Shown here: piece by piece, positions 10,983 to 23,289 of the stretch
Position numbering within the stretch: the stretch's first letter is position 1
How the letters are laid out: every line of letters begins with the position of its first letter
DNA from: Bimuria novae-zelandiae CBS 107.79
Lineage: Eukaryota; Ascomycota; Dothideomycetes; Pleosporales; Didymosphaeriaceae
Length of the DNA: 64,000 nucleotides
Reading direction: 5' to 3'
Assembly (NCBI GenBank): GCA_010015655.1
Contig: ML976679.1
Coordinates: 279,613-343,612, forward strand
Notes under the pieces: generated by a model
The model's database searches: none
The model's input: the letters and a program-made list of their open reading frames with translations, nothing else
What the model was told of the DNA's origin: nothing
Position numbers and translations under genes: made by a program

Positions 10983-13671
10983 ATTACCGTTAACACTGTC
11001 TATACGGGCGGAATATGATTCAATTTATTCTCCAAGTATATAAGTATGTTGTCTATGTATATAATAACGAATACGTCTAGATAGTTGCGTAGTACGTTGT
11101 TAATAAGTGCTTAGAAGTTTGCTAGTGCATTCGTGAGTCTAAAAGATATAACTATATATTTATAGAGTCCGGAGCGTGATCTAAACGCTGTCTTTTATTT
11201 ATTACCTTTCTTAAATTATATAAGATAGTATCTATTTTATAGATCTATTATTATAAAGGTCTTTGCTCTTAAGAGTTAGCCTTAAAGTGCTAATATGTTT
11301 AGTAATAGGTATCTGTTTTTAATCGTTATGTCATGAATCTTTTAATAGCTAATATATAGTTATGGGATTCTATTCTTCTTTATAATAAATATAAAGAAAC
11401 TAGCTACTAATAACTTTAATAGTTATATATAGCATTTCTTAAGATTAGTATTAATAAATTCTTATTCTTATTAAAGTTATTTTCTAGTCTTTGCGTATAG
11501 TAGTCTAAAAGGTGGCGTCTTCTCCTCTTCTAGGTCTATTAATAGATCCTAGAGTTAAGGTTTAAGAAAATTTACTTTTCCTTCTTGTTTGGTGAATATA
11601 TGCATACATGCGTAATAGCATTTTAGAATTCTATAGAGTGTGCTGTCTTCTATCTTCTCATGCTCTATAACCTAGTAGTTCATGCTAGCGTCTGCTAAGG
11701 TAATTTTATATTTATTAACTTCTAGTCGCGAGACTATATTATTAATAGCTCTTTTATTAACTACTAAGCTCTATTAATACGTAAGTTTACTTATCATATA
11801 TAATTACAGTGCTTTAAGGACAGCGTTTTCTATATTTAGTTAATTTCTAGATTATACTTTCTTAACTAAAGTAGTTTTAATATTAAATCGTAATTAACTT
11901 CCTTAAGGACTTTAAGGGTAATTATTTCTTAGTATTTATAAATCTTAAGTATTATCTTATACTTATATTTAATCGTTATTATGCCTAGCATTAGTTATCT
12001 ATTAGCAATAAGGATAGTATAGTATATAGCTTTCGAACGTTTATAGAGACCTGCTCTTATAAGCGCTTTTCTCAATATATAACTCTTTTATACTTCCAAA
12101 TCTAGCATGACTTTTATCCAAGTTCCTTTCAGCTATACTAATAGCGTAATTAATACTTTTTTATTTATAGTATTTTTTTTAAAGGCGTTTTCATACCTGA
12201 GCCTAGGTCTAAAAAGATATTATTTAGTTAAGTGTTTATACTAGTTCGGGGTGACTCTCCTTTATTATATTCTAAGGCTAATACTAAGCTATCTTACAAG
12301 AGGCTTTACTAGTAACTTTTATTATTTTAATCCGTAAGGTCGTCGTGCCTTTAGTAAATTATCTAAATCTATTCTTTACTTTTTATTTTATATATTGAGT
12401 GTAGTCTAGGTGTAAGCAAGTTTACTAATAATTAGAGATATAGTTACTATTAACTAGTAATAATAATACCTAGTTTACAGATTTATTTAGGTATAGAAAG
12501 TATTAAGTTTCTTTTTTATCTTAAAGGTTAACGTCGTATTTCGCAATAACGCAATTAAACTATTCGTATTTATATTATTATTATAGGCTTACGAAATGGC
12601 CATATTCCTTGCTTTAGTAATAGATAGTACATAAGTCTGTTCCACACAGCGTCTATCTAAGGCATGTGTGTAACGGGTTACGGTAGTCTAGATTATACTA
12701 TAGTTTATATTTAGGGTTCTTAATGGGGTATATCTTCTTAGGTTCTTAGTTTTAATACTTATAATTAGTCTTTTTGTAGTTCTTTAAGTCAATTAGGAGA
12801 TCTTGCTTAGGGTTATATATAATTATATATTATTTTATAGCTTTATAGCTAAGGTCTATGTCTCGTGGTAAATATTCTTCTAAGAAGTTAAAGATATTTA
12901 TTATTATTGTCTTAATCTTTATTTATTTGCTAAGGTGCGACATAGGAGGTCTATTAATTTATTTAACTTTTTTTTACGTCTAAATTTTCTTTAGCATTCT
13001 TGTATAGGCGTAAGTTAAGTAAATCTAATTTACTCTAAGTTGTTATTAAGTTACTCCTTAATAAAGGATATTACTTACTATTCTTTACTAGCCGCATTGT
13101 CGTCTGCGTTGTTAATAAATAGTACGTTTAACTATCAAATAACCTTATTCTTAGATCTATAGTTCCTAGCGATATAGCCTAGTTTACTATATATAAAGTA
13201 GGTACGCATCTTAGTCCCCTAGCTATAGGTTCTATCTAAGGTACGTCCTTTAGTTAGCTTAGGAAAGCTATTAAACTTCCTTATTTCTTTTTTTAAGTTA
13301 TTAAACTAGATTCCTTTTATAAGTTAATAGCTATATTAGTCGCGCTACTATTATTAGGGTCTCTTTAGTAGCGCTTTATAGACTATAGATGCCTAACATC
13401 TAAAAATATTCCTTAGATTCCTGCGGAATTCGTCTTGTAATGCAAACTATTCTTTATTAATTTAAATAGTCTTATTATATAGTTTGTCTAAGATGTTAAT
13501 TTTTATACTACTACGTAAGAGTTCTTCATGTACGTTACGCTTAAGTTCTTATTTATATATTATCTTAAGAGATTTCTTATCTTAGTTAACCTATATAGTA
13601 TACTTGCGGAATTTAGCTACGTATTTAGCTATTAAGCATTATTATTAGATAGTTTAGATAGCTTATTTAGC
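10983..13671 (-). mobile_element. Ty3/Gypsy element Y (gag-RT), minus strand, RIP-mutated
   Basis: Minus-strand text next to the LTR reads IIYIDNILIYLENKLNHI, the YIDD box of RT. Farther right, at about 13140-13230, lies a decayed CCHC knuckle (SKLGYIARNYRSKN), and beyond it Gag-like text up to the TA at 13672. RT is therefore on the left and gag on the right, as expected for minus orientation. Gag appears to resume after pogo element B at about 15499 (NDYLNF, KMP.IDV). No intact frame remains. The half of pol downstream of the YIDD box is missing. Confidence 0.75.
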
Positions 13672-13673
13672 TA

Positions 13674-15496
13674 ACGTACTTCACAAGCGAGCGACTTACA
13701 CAAGCGAGCGACTTACACAAGCGAGCGACTTACACAAGCGAGCGACTCACTCTGCCAATACCCCACCAAAACCTACACTCTCTATAATAGTATAGAACGC
13801 GCGCAAATAGTTATAAAAAACTATAATAGGCTAATTTACTTAGAATTCACTTTTACTTCTTTTTTATACGTGCGTAAGTTATGCCTGACCTTACTATAAC
13901 GCCTATAGTATTATTAAGTAGGCTTACTCTTATTAGCGCACACCCTCTTTTTTATCTTTTTTTTATTACTACGCGCTATAACGTCCTTTAGGGTAGCTAA
14001 TTACTAGTTATTAGCAACTATAAGGACTTTTTCCTATTATAGTTACTTTTTTTTATGCAATTTCTATCGCGTAGTAGCCTTATTAGTATCTTAAAGCTTA
14101 GCGTTATACTTTATTATTAATAAAAAAAATATACTATTAGCTTAGCGCCTTTTAAAAGCTTTTTAATTGTCCTAATTTTAAAGTATTACTTAGTGTTTAT
14201 AACTACTACGTACTATTATATATAGTATAAGGCAAAGGCATACGTTAAGCTTTAATATTATTACTTTTAATTTAAAGGGAATAAGGCTAGCGCTTTAAAA
14301 GTCTTTATAAATATTACTTTAAGTAATTATAGCTTTGAAAGTAGTAATAAAGCAAGATAAAAACTTAATTTTAGTAATATATATAATATAGTTACGTATT
14401 AGATCCTTAGCTTAGCGCCTATACGCCTTCTTTAATAGTGAGAAACACCCTATATCTAGTGGCTATACAAGGTGCGACAAATGTAGAGGCATATAGAGAG
14501 TAATAATTGTATTATTCTTATAGTATTATTAAAATTTAAGCGAGTTATAGCTCTCGTAGCTATTAATAATAAGTAGCTAATAGCTACTAATAGTACACTT
14601 TTTAATATGCGTGTTAAAGTGCTTTAGCTATTATAGACTAAGCTTATTTATTATCTAGCTATTCTTAAAGACTCTAAAAACCTAGTCGCGAGGTAGATCC
14701 TTCTTATAGTACTAGGTAGAGAGGTGGTGCTTGCCTTAAAAGATAAGAAAGGATGGAATCGCCTAGCCTATTATATTAACGCCCTAAATAGCTATTATTT
14801 ATTATTATTTATTTTACTACACGCTCTTTAGCCTGCCTTAACGCTTAAAGCTTATAATAACTACTCTTATTGATATTATACCTATTATAAAGCTAGACTT
14901 ATTAAAGTTATAGGTATCTTTGTCTAGGATACTATACTTAGCTTTAGTATTTATTACAAGCCAGAACTAGCCTTATATAACCTTAGGATCCTTACAGAGG
15001 GCTCTCTTATAATTATACTTTTAATTAAACTTTATTTTAAGCTTTAGCTAGCGCTTAATAAAGTTTATAGCTTAGTTTTAGCTAACTAAATCTTAGTAGC
15101 GCTTAGCTAGTAAGGAATTAGCTATATCCTTTATAATAATAAGCTAGGGCGGAAATCCTCGCGCATTTAGGTTAAGTATATACTAAATAATAACCTACTT
15201 TTTTATTATAAGTAGCTTTATTAAGCTAGGCGTATAATTATATTAAAAAGTAATTCTAGCGCGTCGTTAACTAAGTAACTTTTAAAAAACGTTATAAATA
15301 GCTATAGTGCGTTATTATAATAGATTCGCGTCTTATTTAATAGCCTAAAGCGCGAGCTATAATTAAGCCTCTTTTAATTATAGTAGCTAATAAGGTAGTT
15401 AAGATATCGCGTTGTACTATAGGTGAGGGTATATTTTAATAGAGTCTTGGCGGAGTAAGTCGCTCGCTTGTGTAGTCGCTCGCTTGTAAAGTACGT
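13674..15496 (-). mobile_element. pogo/Fot1-like DNA transposon B, full length, TA duplication
   Basis: Terminal inverted repeats ACGTACTTCACAAGCGAGCG (left) and ACGTACTTTACAAGCGAGCG (right, reverse complement) are flanked by TA at 13672-13673 and 15497-15498. Minus-strand text gives YILNLNARGFPP, IKDIANSLLAKR, FNQKYNYKRALCKDP, and then DTYNFNKSSFIIG where the family has YNFDETGF, so the transposase lies on the minus strand. The length, 1823 bp, is typical of the group. Many in-frame TAA/TAG codons make it inactive. It sits inside the Gag region of Gypsy element Y. Confidence 0.88.
13683..13750. repeat. 4 x 17-bp subterminal tandem repeat of pogo element B
   Basis: Unit ACAAGCGAGCGACTTAC repeated four times, the last ending CTCAC. 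Two inverted copies lie at the other end (about 15458-15486). These may be transposase binding sites; that is inference from position only. Confidence 0.9.
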
Positions 15497-15498
15497 TA

Positions 15499-16319
15499 TA
15501 GCTATTTTAATAGCAATTCTAAACATCTATTTAAGGCATTTTTTAAAAATTTAGATAGTCATTAATGATATTAATAGCGTTGAAGTAAAGATTAAGGTAT
15601 TCGTTTTCTACCCTAGTGTAGTCTATTTCTAGGTATTTAGCTATATAGAAATAAATCTATTTTTAGCTATTCTGCGCATATAGGTTACTACAAAAATAAC
15701 TTTTTACTTATTTTTAAGTTTTTTATCTTAATTAAAAAAGTAGAGATCTAGCTGCAAGAGCTAGGTATTAAGGTTATTATAATAATTATCACATAAGTTA
15801 CGTTTATGTAACTTATTCTTAGTGCCCTTTATTAGAGCGACACTATTATCTAAAGCTATGAAAGAAGTAGGAGTCCTATAGTACTTATATTAAGGATATT
15901 TAAGATGTTAAATCCCTTTAGGGTAGCTAGTCCTAAAGGAGACTAGGGTTAGTTCTTAGGCAAGAGTACTATTTAGATAAAATTGGGGTATTAACTACGT
16001 AAGTTAGTTACTAAGTTATTAGTATTAAAGGTTAGGTAAGGTTATAATTAAATTAATAAAAGCCTAAGTTAAATCCAAACAATAGATTAGTAAACAGGTT
16101 AAACACGAAGATAGAAGGTCCATCTTTAACATTCCTATATACAAGTCCTGGACTGCTCGCTGGCGAGCGCTCTCTAACGAGCGCTCTCTGGAGAGCCGTC
16201 ACGTGACTTCGTAAGCGCTGACAACGCGGTAAGCGAAGACAGGGGTGTCTCCACGTGTACGCGCTGTGACTAAGTACAAAATGGTTCGCTGTCCTTATGT
16301 TGGATCGTGGATCCTAACA
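15499..16319 (-). mobile_element. continuation of Gypsy element Y and a possible LTR
   Basis: The TA-rich part, to about 16100, continues the minus-strand Gag text across element B. The GC-rich part, 16140-16319, ends CCTAACA; read on the minus strand it begins TGTTAGG, as an LTR would. I could not find its partner LTR or its other boundary, so the LTR call is weak. The segment contains the 11-mer GAGCGCTCTCT twice. Confidence 0.4.
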
Positions 16320-19300
16320 GCCCCCTATAAAATGGATTACTAAATAAGGAATACGTAATTACTTAGGTAATTTCACTTTTCTAGTTAATAACACCTTACT
16401 TATGGGACAGTTAATCCTGCGAAAAGAACAAGCAGCCATCGTAAAAGATAGTAAAAGGATAAATAAGGATCCTGCCAGTATCCTACTACATAAAGCAATA
16501 GAGATTAGCCTAGAAGGAACTTAAAAATAATTAATATAACTACTTTAGGGACTAGCTATAATGCCCTAAGGATAAACACTAAATATAAATATAATTAATA
16601 TAAATTTTAACGCACCGCTAATTAGGCTAGGTAAAGCTAATACTCTAACTTTACTAAAACTATCTAATAGTATAAAAAGCTTAAATATTAGCTTTTAAAA
16701 TATTTACTTAACTATCGCGTAGAGTATCTAAGGTAAGCGAAAAAAAAATAGCTATTGAACTTTTCTTTTATCTAACGCTTGCTAGCTACTCTAGCTAACC
16801 CGCTAATAGATACTTATATATTAAAGCGTTTTACCTGCATTACTAAATAAATATAAAGTTAAGCTACTATAGCAGTCCCTTTACGAGTTTAGCATGCTAT
16901 TAATGACCTTAATAATATTTATAACTGGGAGCAGGAAGATAACTTTAATATAATTATTACTTTTTAAATATAATAAGTTACTAAATATAGGTATTAGAGG
17001 CAGGCCGTTATAACTATTAAGGACTTTAAGAACGCACTAAAGAAACAACTAATTAGTAAGAAACTAACACATTAGGAGTAAAAGACGCTACTTAAACTGT
17101 AGTATATAACTTATATTGTAGGAAATATAGCGATGCCTTAAGCACTAGATTAGAGCAATAATAAAAGCTAGATAGTTTACGCTACTTACACGAAAGCTAC
17201 CTATAGCTTTCTAAGGCTATTTATAAAAGGCAGGATAGCTATAAACTTAATATAAATTTTTATAGTCCTACATACCTATCGCGACAAGTAGGGAGATATA
17301 AAGGCTAACTTAAAGACTTATATTCTATAGTATAGGAGCAAGTTTGGAGAATAATTAGCTAATAATCTACGCGCCTACTACTTCTTTCCTATAAAGCTAA
17401 AGGTTACCTTTAAGATTAGCGGTATAGTTAATACTATACCTAACTTCTAAGTTATAGTAACGTAATACCTAGATACTAGCACTACTACTTAGCTATTCTT
17501 TATATAGATCTAATAAGATATAAGACTTAAAGAGATTTTAGACTGGTCCTATACCATATACTATTATTATAGATATTGTATTAACTGCGTAGAGCGTCTT
17601 AGATAGTACTAAATAATATTTTATTTAATTATCTAGTTTATTATCTAAATTCATTTAGAGTACTACTCTACGTACACTATTCTTTAAAACCTCTATAAGA
17701 TAGACATGCGGGGCGAATATAGCCTATATTAATACTACTAGCTAATTAGTTACCCTTACTATACTAAGTATGCGAAGGCAAGGGATAATATCTACTTTTA
17801 CTATATTAATTTTAATATTACGTAGGCTATTTATAGCGGCCACGGAATAAATATAATCTAGGGTTTAGTATTCTAGAATAATAAGGATAATAAAAAAATA
17901 CTATAAAGATACTTTATGGTTTCTATAATATATAGCGGAATATCAGACATAGCGTGAAAGCGTAGGTATAAAAGAATCTACTTAAAAAAATAAGGCTTAG
18001 TAAGAGAACAAATACTAATCTTACGTACTATAGAATTAGTAGGTAAAGGTAAAATAAGTAAAGGCTAAGTATAAATCAAAGGAAGTAAGGGTTTTAGATC
18101 TTTATATTTTACATAGTTTTACTAGACCCGCGATAATAGATTATTATATAATTCTACCTTAGTTAGTACTCGTCCAAGTTAACTAAGCTATTATAAAAAT
18201 CCTAAAAATACGAATATATAATAAACTAGCCCTAGTATATACTAAGCTAACTTTTAAATCTTATAGTCCTTTAGGGTTCCCTAATTACTTTAGTAGTATT
18301 AACTAACTATTTCTAAAAGATAATTATTTATTTATTATTAATTCTATTACTAGAGCTATCCTCTACGAAAATAAAAAAATAGTCTTACTATCCTTACTAA
18401 TGTTAATAACTTTCTTAGATCTGGCTTTTCTCTCGATAAGTACTAAACTAGAATTTAGAACTATACGTAGTAAATAACTAATTAAGCAGTTCACGCATAG
18501 GATAAAATGAAGAAGTAAGAATATAAGGCCTTTAAACTTATATTTAATAAGAGTATTCTTAATTAATCTTCCTTTCCTACTAGGGGTCACTACTAAGGTA
18601 ATAGCTAGTTTAAGAGTAATATCTCTAGGGATAATACTTTAAAAGCTCTTTTTAAGGAGTATATAGTATATTCTTAGTTAAGTAATAAAAAAGGAAAAAG
18701 AGGAAAGTAGTTAAACTTTCCTTAGTTATTTATTCTTTTACTACGTTAGGTGGTTGTTTAGTCTTATTACAGAATATTAAGACTAAAGTTAGGGAGATTT
18801 ACGCTATAGTGGCAAGCCTAGATTCTATTTTTCTTTTATCTTTATTAATAACGCCTAACATATATATAGCGCTAGTCCTTAACAACTATAGCGCGGACAT
18901 CCTATACACGACACTACTCCTGCATTCTTGTTACCTATCTTCACGAAGCTAAATAGAGGCTAATTGTCTACCAAATCTTGTTCCTGCTATGAGCCTGCAG
19001 AAACACATGTTAGTAGAGTACTTAGCAAATGACTGAGTACTCTACATAGTGTGTATACTCTACCTACCTATCCATTATACTGCGTACACATCTGGTTAAT
19101 AACCAGTTTAGTTTTTATCCTACAAAGCAAATGCTGCATTTACATGCACGTTTTAATAGTTTAATTGTTTAATATTACCTTACGATGTTTACCTTTAAAA
19201 CAAGTAAGAGGTAAGATACTTTCCATAGCTAAATAAGGCTAAGAACTAAGCCTTATTATTATTAGTTAATAGATAGTATATATTTTGGATCTAGTAAACG

Positions 19301-19812
19301 TATCTACACCCTAACTACAAGTAACGTGCAGGTTAGAAAAAATATATAAATTTAATAAATTAAGTAAGAAATTAATAACTTCAAGAATTAAATTAGTCAC
19401 GAACAGTAAAGTATCCCGAGAAAAAGTTTAGTAATAACGTTAAAAAAAATTACCTTAAGCTAGTAGACGCACTAATTAAGAAGTTATCTTTTTTAAACCT
19501 TGGCTTAGGCGGGAAAACGCCTTTAGATAACTAAATACTATAAATAGTTAAGTATTAATTAAGCTACTAGTATAGCTTAAAAGAATATAGATAAAGGCCA
19601 AGCTAGATTTAGGATATAGGAAAGCTATATATTATAAAGCATACTTAATAGAGCTAGACTCTATAAACGTAAAAAGGCTATGCTATATCTCATTATTATT
19701 GCGAATAGATACCTCGTACTAAGCACGCTACGAATAGAATATAAAGTTAAATTAATACTTATAATTTATACATACTAAAAATAATTACTCTTAATATCCT
19801 TAAGGAAGCTAA
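16320..19812. mobile_element. RIP-mutated repeat DNA, not resolved
   Basis: Extremely TA-rich, with stops in all frames. Plus-strand text around 17000-18050 keeps some protein-like order (Cys pair YCRYCINCVERLR near 17570; GHGINIIQGLVFQN near 17840), but I cannot assign it. A less mutated, more GC-balanced patch lies at about 18890-19160 with an internal inverted repeat around AGAGTACT/AGTACTCT. The last part may be the upstream section of Gypsy element Z. Confidence 0.35.
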
Positions 19813-19918
19813 TGTAATGTACGTCGCCCTATACCACGCCGCTATACATCGCCAAAAGGAACGAGTAACGATAGCTATCGTTACAAGGCATAGGATAGTA
19901 TATATAGGCATCGTAACA
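19813..19918. repeat. solo LTR (106 bp) with target duplication
   Basis: TGTAATGTACGTCG...CATCGTAACA, flanked by GCTAA (19808-19812) and GCTAG (19919-19923). A single G/A difference fits a RIP-changed 5-bp duplication. It interrupts Gypsy element Z upstream of its RT. Confidence 0.85.
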
Positions 19919-19923
19919 GCTAG

Positions 19924-22916
19924 TTATAATATAGTACTAAGAATATTTTAAATAAGAAAGTATAATCCTATTATTAACTAGGAATAAAGAACGCTATCCT
20001 CTAAATACTATAAATATATATTATAAGTAAAACCTACGTATTAATAAAGCACGATAGTAGATAAAAAAGTTATAAATAACCTGGTCTTACGATTAAAAGT
20101 TAATAAATATAAAACACCCATAGCAGAACCACCAAGTCATAAAGCGCAAGAAGATAGACGACACACTCTATGAAATTCCAGAGTGCTATCAAGCATGGAG
20201 TTATATGTTTACCGAGCGAGAAGGAAAGACTAACCTTTAGAACACTAATCCTAGGATCTCGTAATAGATCTAGAGAAGGGAAAACATCACCCTTTAGACT
20301 ACTATATAATAAGACTAAAAAAGAACTCTAGCAAGAAAAGGAATTTATTAAAATAAACCTTAATAAGGACTATATATAACTATTAAAGTTACTAGCAGCT
20401 AGCGTCTTTATGTTTATTATAAAAAAGGACAGCACACTAAGACTATATATTAATTATTAAAAGATTAATAACATAATAATTAAAAATTAATACCTACTAC
20501 TAAATATCTTAGAGCTTAGAGACTCACTTTTAAAGGCTAAGATCTTTACAATAATAGATCTATAAAATAAATACTACTTTATATAAATAAAGAAATGTAA
20601 TAAATAGAAGATAGCCTTTAAATTGCGTATTTAAATATATAATTATACCTTTTAGACTTACTAACGCACCGGCGAACTTCTGAGCACTGATTAATAATTT
20701 ACTCTATAACTCTCTAAATATATTTATTATTATATATATAGATGATATACTTATTTTTTCTAGGAATAAATTAGATTGTATTCATTATGTATAAATAGTA
20801 TTAAAGTCATTAGTCAAAGCATACCTTAAAATTAAACTAAAGAAATATAAATAGTATATAAAATATTTTAAATTCCTAGAATATATTATTAGTACAGAAG
20901 GAATTAAAGTCGCGCTAAATAAGATTAAATATATTATAAACTAGCTAATACAAAAAATAGTTAAGAACGTCTAAGAACTCCTAGGATCTTATAGATTTAA
21001 CAGATAATTTATACAAGGATATATAAAGATTATAATACTATTAATTAACCTTACTAAGAAAGTAACGTCTGTTAAATAGATAAAAGAATGTAAAGAATTA
21101 TTTAAATATTTAGTAAAAGTATGCATAACGGCACTAGTTCTTATTTATTTTAGGGACAAAGAACTGTTACGAATTAAAATAGACGCAAGCGATCTCGCGA
21201 TTAGTGTATGTGTAAAGTAGGAGAAATACGGTAAATGGCACCTTATCGCATACTACTTATGCAAGTTTAGTGGAGTAGAAACGCGATATAACATACACGA
21301 CAAGGAGCTTTACATAATTATGAAGGTGCTTGAATATTAAAGAATTTACGCACTTAGTTACTTAAGTTTTATAATATTTATAGACTATAGAAACCTTATA
21401 ATATTTACTACTACTAAAGAGCTTATGTCAAGATAAGTAAGATAGTTAAAAATACTTAAATAATATAAGTTTAAGATTATATATATACTAGGAAAGGATA
21501 ATAAATAAGTAGAAGCCCCTAGTAGACGTACTAATCTTATAACAGAAAAAGAAATGACCTATTTTATAATATTATAATAAAATCTAGATAGATTATTAGA
21601 ACCTATAGTAGAACTTAATTCATTCCTTATTATTATGTAAGAAGCACCTAAGGAATTATAAAATAAAATTATATAATAATACTACGATAACCATGTATAT
21701 AGACACCTAAAAGTTAGAAAGACGATAAAACTTATTTAACGTAGCAATTTATATAGAGGAATAAAAAAAGTAATAACAACGTATACCTATAAATATACGG
21801 ACTGCTAAAAGAACAAACACGTCACACACCTTAAGTATAAAGAGATATAAGTAATCTAGATACCTATAGCACTATGGAAAGGTATCGTTATAGACTTTAT
21901 AACTAGACTATCTAAGTTAAAAGATCTATCGAACGGAATGAGCTACGACACTATATTTGTAATTATTTATTAATTTACTAAATATATAGAATTACTACAT
22001 TATTAAAAAATAACTATAGGTAAGTAACTAGCATTCCTTACCCTAAATTAACTTATATAACACTATAGTATACCTAAGACAATTATTAGTATTAGAGATA
22101 TGCTCTGTACCTTAAACTACTAAATAATATTTATAGCACTTATTAGAATAAAACGGAAACTATTAATAGTTTATTATCTATAGATAGACGGACAAAAAGA
22201 ACGCACGAATTAAACAATTTAGACGTAACTACGTATCTACTATAATAACTAGAAGAATAACTAGATTTGCTTATTACCTATGGTATAATTAGTATACTAT
22301 AATAAAGCATTAGTAGCAACGGGATACACACCATTCCATATAAACTATAAAAGACACTTATATCTCTTTAATTAAATATTTCCTATAGTAATTAGGATAG
22401 AAGAAGCGTTTAATATAGCAGAAACTATAAAAAGGATATATAAATAACTTTAAAAGAATCTTAAGAAAGCTTAATAGTAAAGTATTTCCTACACTAACAA
22501 AACAATTGCACCTTACCTAATGAAGGGGAATAAAGTATATTTACTTGCGAAAAAACTTTAATCCTAGAAGAAAAAGCATGAGAAATTAGGTTATATTAAA
22601 GTTAGACTATATTTTATTTCTAAATAAATATTACTAGTTAACTACTAATTAGAACTCCTACTAGACGCCAAAATACACCTAGTATTATATATAGACTAAT
22701 TAGAATCTATAGATCTTAAGACACTAATTAAGATAACCTTCTATTACTAGCCTAAGAAAGATAATAAATTTAAAGTTAAATAAATAATTAACTACGCGGG
22801 ACTATTAGGTAAAGGATGGATATACCTAATTAAGTAGAAAGGATACCCGCTATTAGAAAACACCTAGGAACTAGAAGAAAACTTAAAGAATTATTAAGAA
22901 AAACTTAATAACTACT
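19924..22916 (+). mobile_element. Ty3/Gypsy chromovirus Z, pol region, RIP-mutated
   Basis: Plus-strand order is RT (YIDDILIFSRNKLD near 20737), RNase H (LRIKIDASDLAISVC near 21170, then ETRYNIHDKELYIIMK), integrase core (GIVIDFITRLSKL near 21890) and a chromodomain (YLIKWKGYPLLENTWELEEN near 22830). The chromodomain, which in such elements targets integration to modified chromatin, is one of the best preserved parts. Stops are frequent. A 3' LTR probably starts at 22917 (TGTTAGAGACATTC) and runs to about 23286, interrupted by the solo LTR at 23015-23175. I found no matching 5' LTR. Confidence 0.78.
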
Positions 22917-23014
22917 GTGTTAGAGACATTCTTGACCTCCATAGAGGGCGACCCTCGGAGATCCTCCGGATCTCCCTCGGGCCTCCTGTTGAAGCACCCC
23001 GGCTTAGTCACGTG

Positions 23015-23175
23015 TGTAAGGGGCTGGGTGCTTAAGGAGCCAAAGGTGCCAGAAGAATATTTATAAATTCGATACAAAGTCCAAAGTTAAGCTTCGGGCG
23101 TCGAATTTATATATCTGGGTTTCGCATAATCGAGGGTCAAGGATCTGAGGCAACAACTGGGCGTATCCCATTACA
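23015..23175. repeat. solo LTR (161 bp), same family as the outer chromovirus
   Basis: TGTAAGGGGCTGGG...CCCATTACA with a perfect 5-bp duplication ACGTG on both sides (23010-23014 and 23176-23180). It matches the LTRs at 33127-33287 and 47114-47274 and is less RIP-mutated than either. Confidence 0.93.
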
Positions 23176-23289
23176 ACGTGCTCTAGTCTATATATACCTC
23201 TATAGACCCTTCGACATTCTGTAAGGATTTGTCTAATATACACGTCTACCCTAATCCGAATTGCCTGCCACACAGTGCCTTACATACTG

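Noticed and set aside
13683..13750. Possible CRISPR-like array
   Set aside because: Units are directly adjacent without spacers and are part of a transposon end; the host is a fungus.
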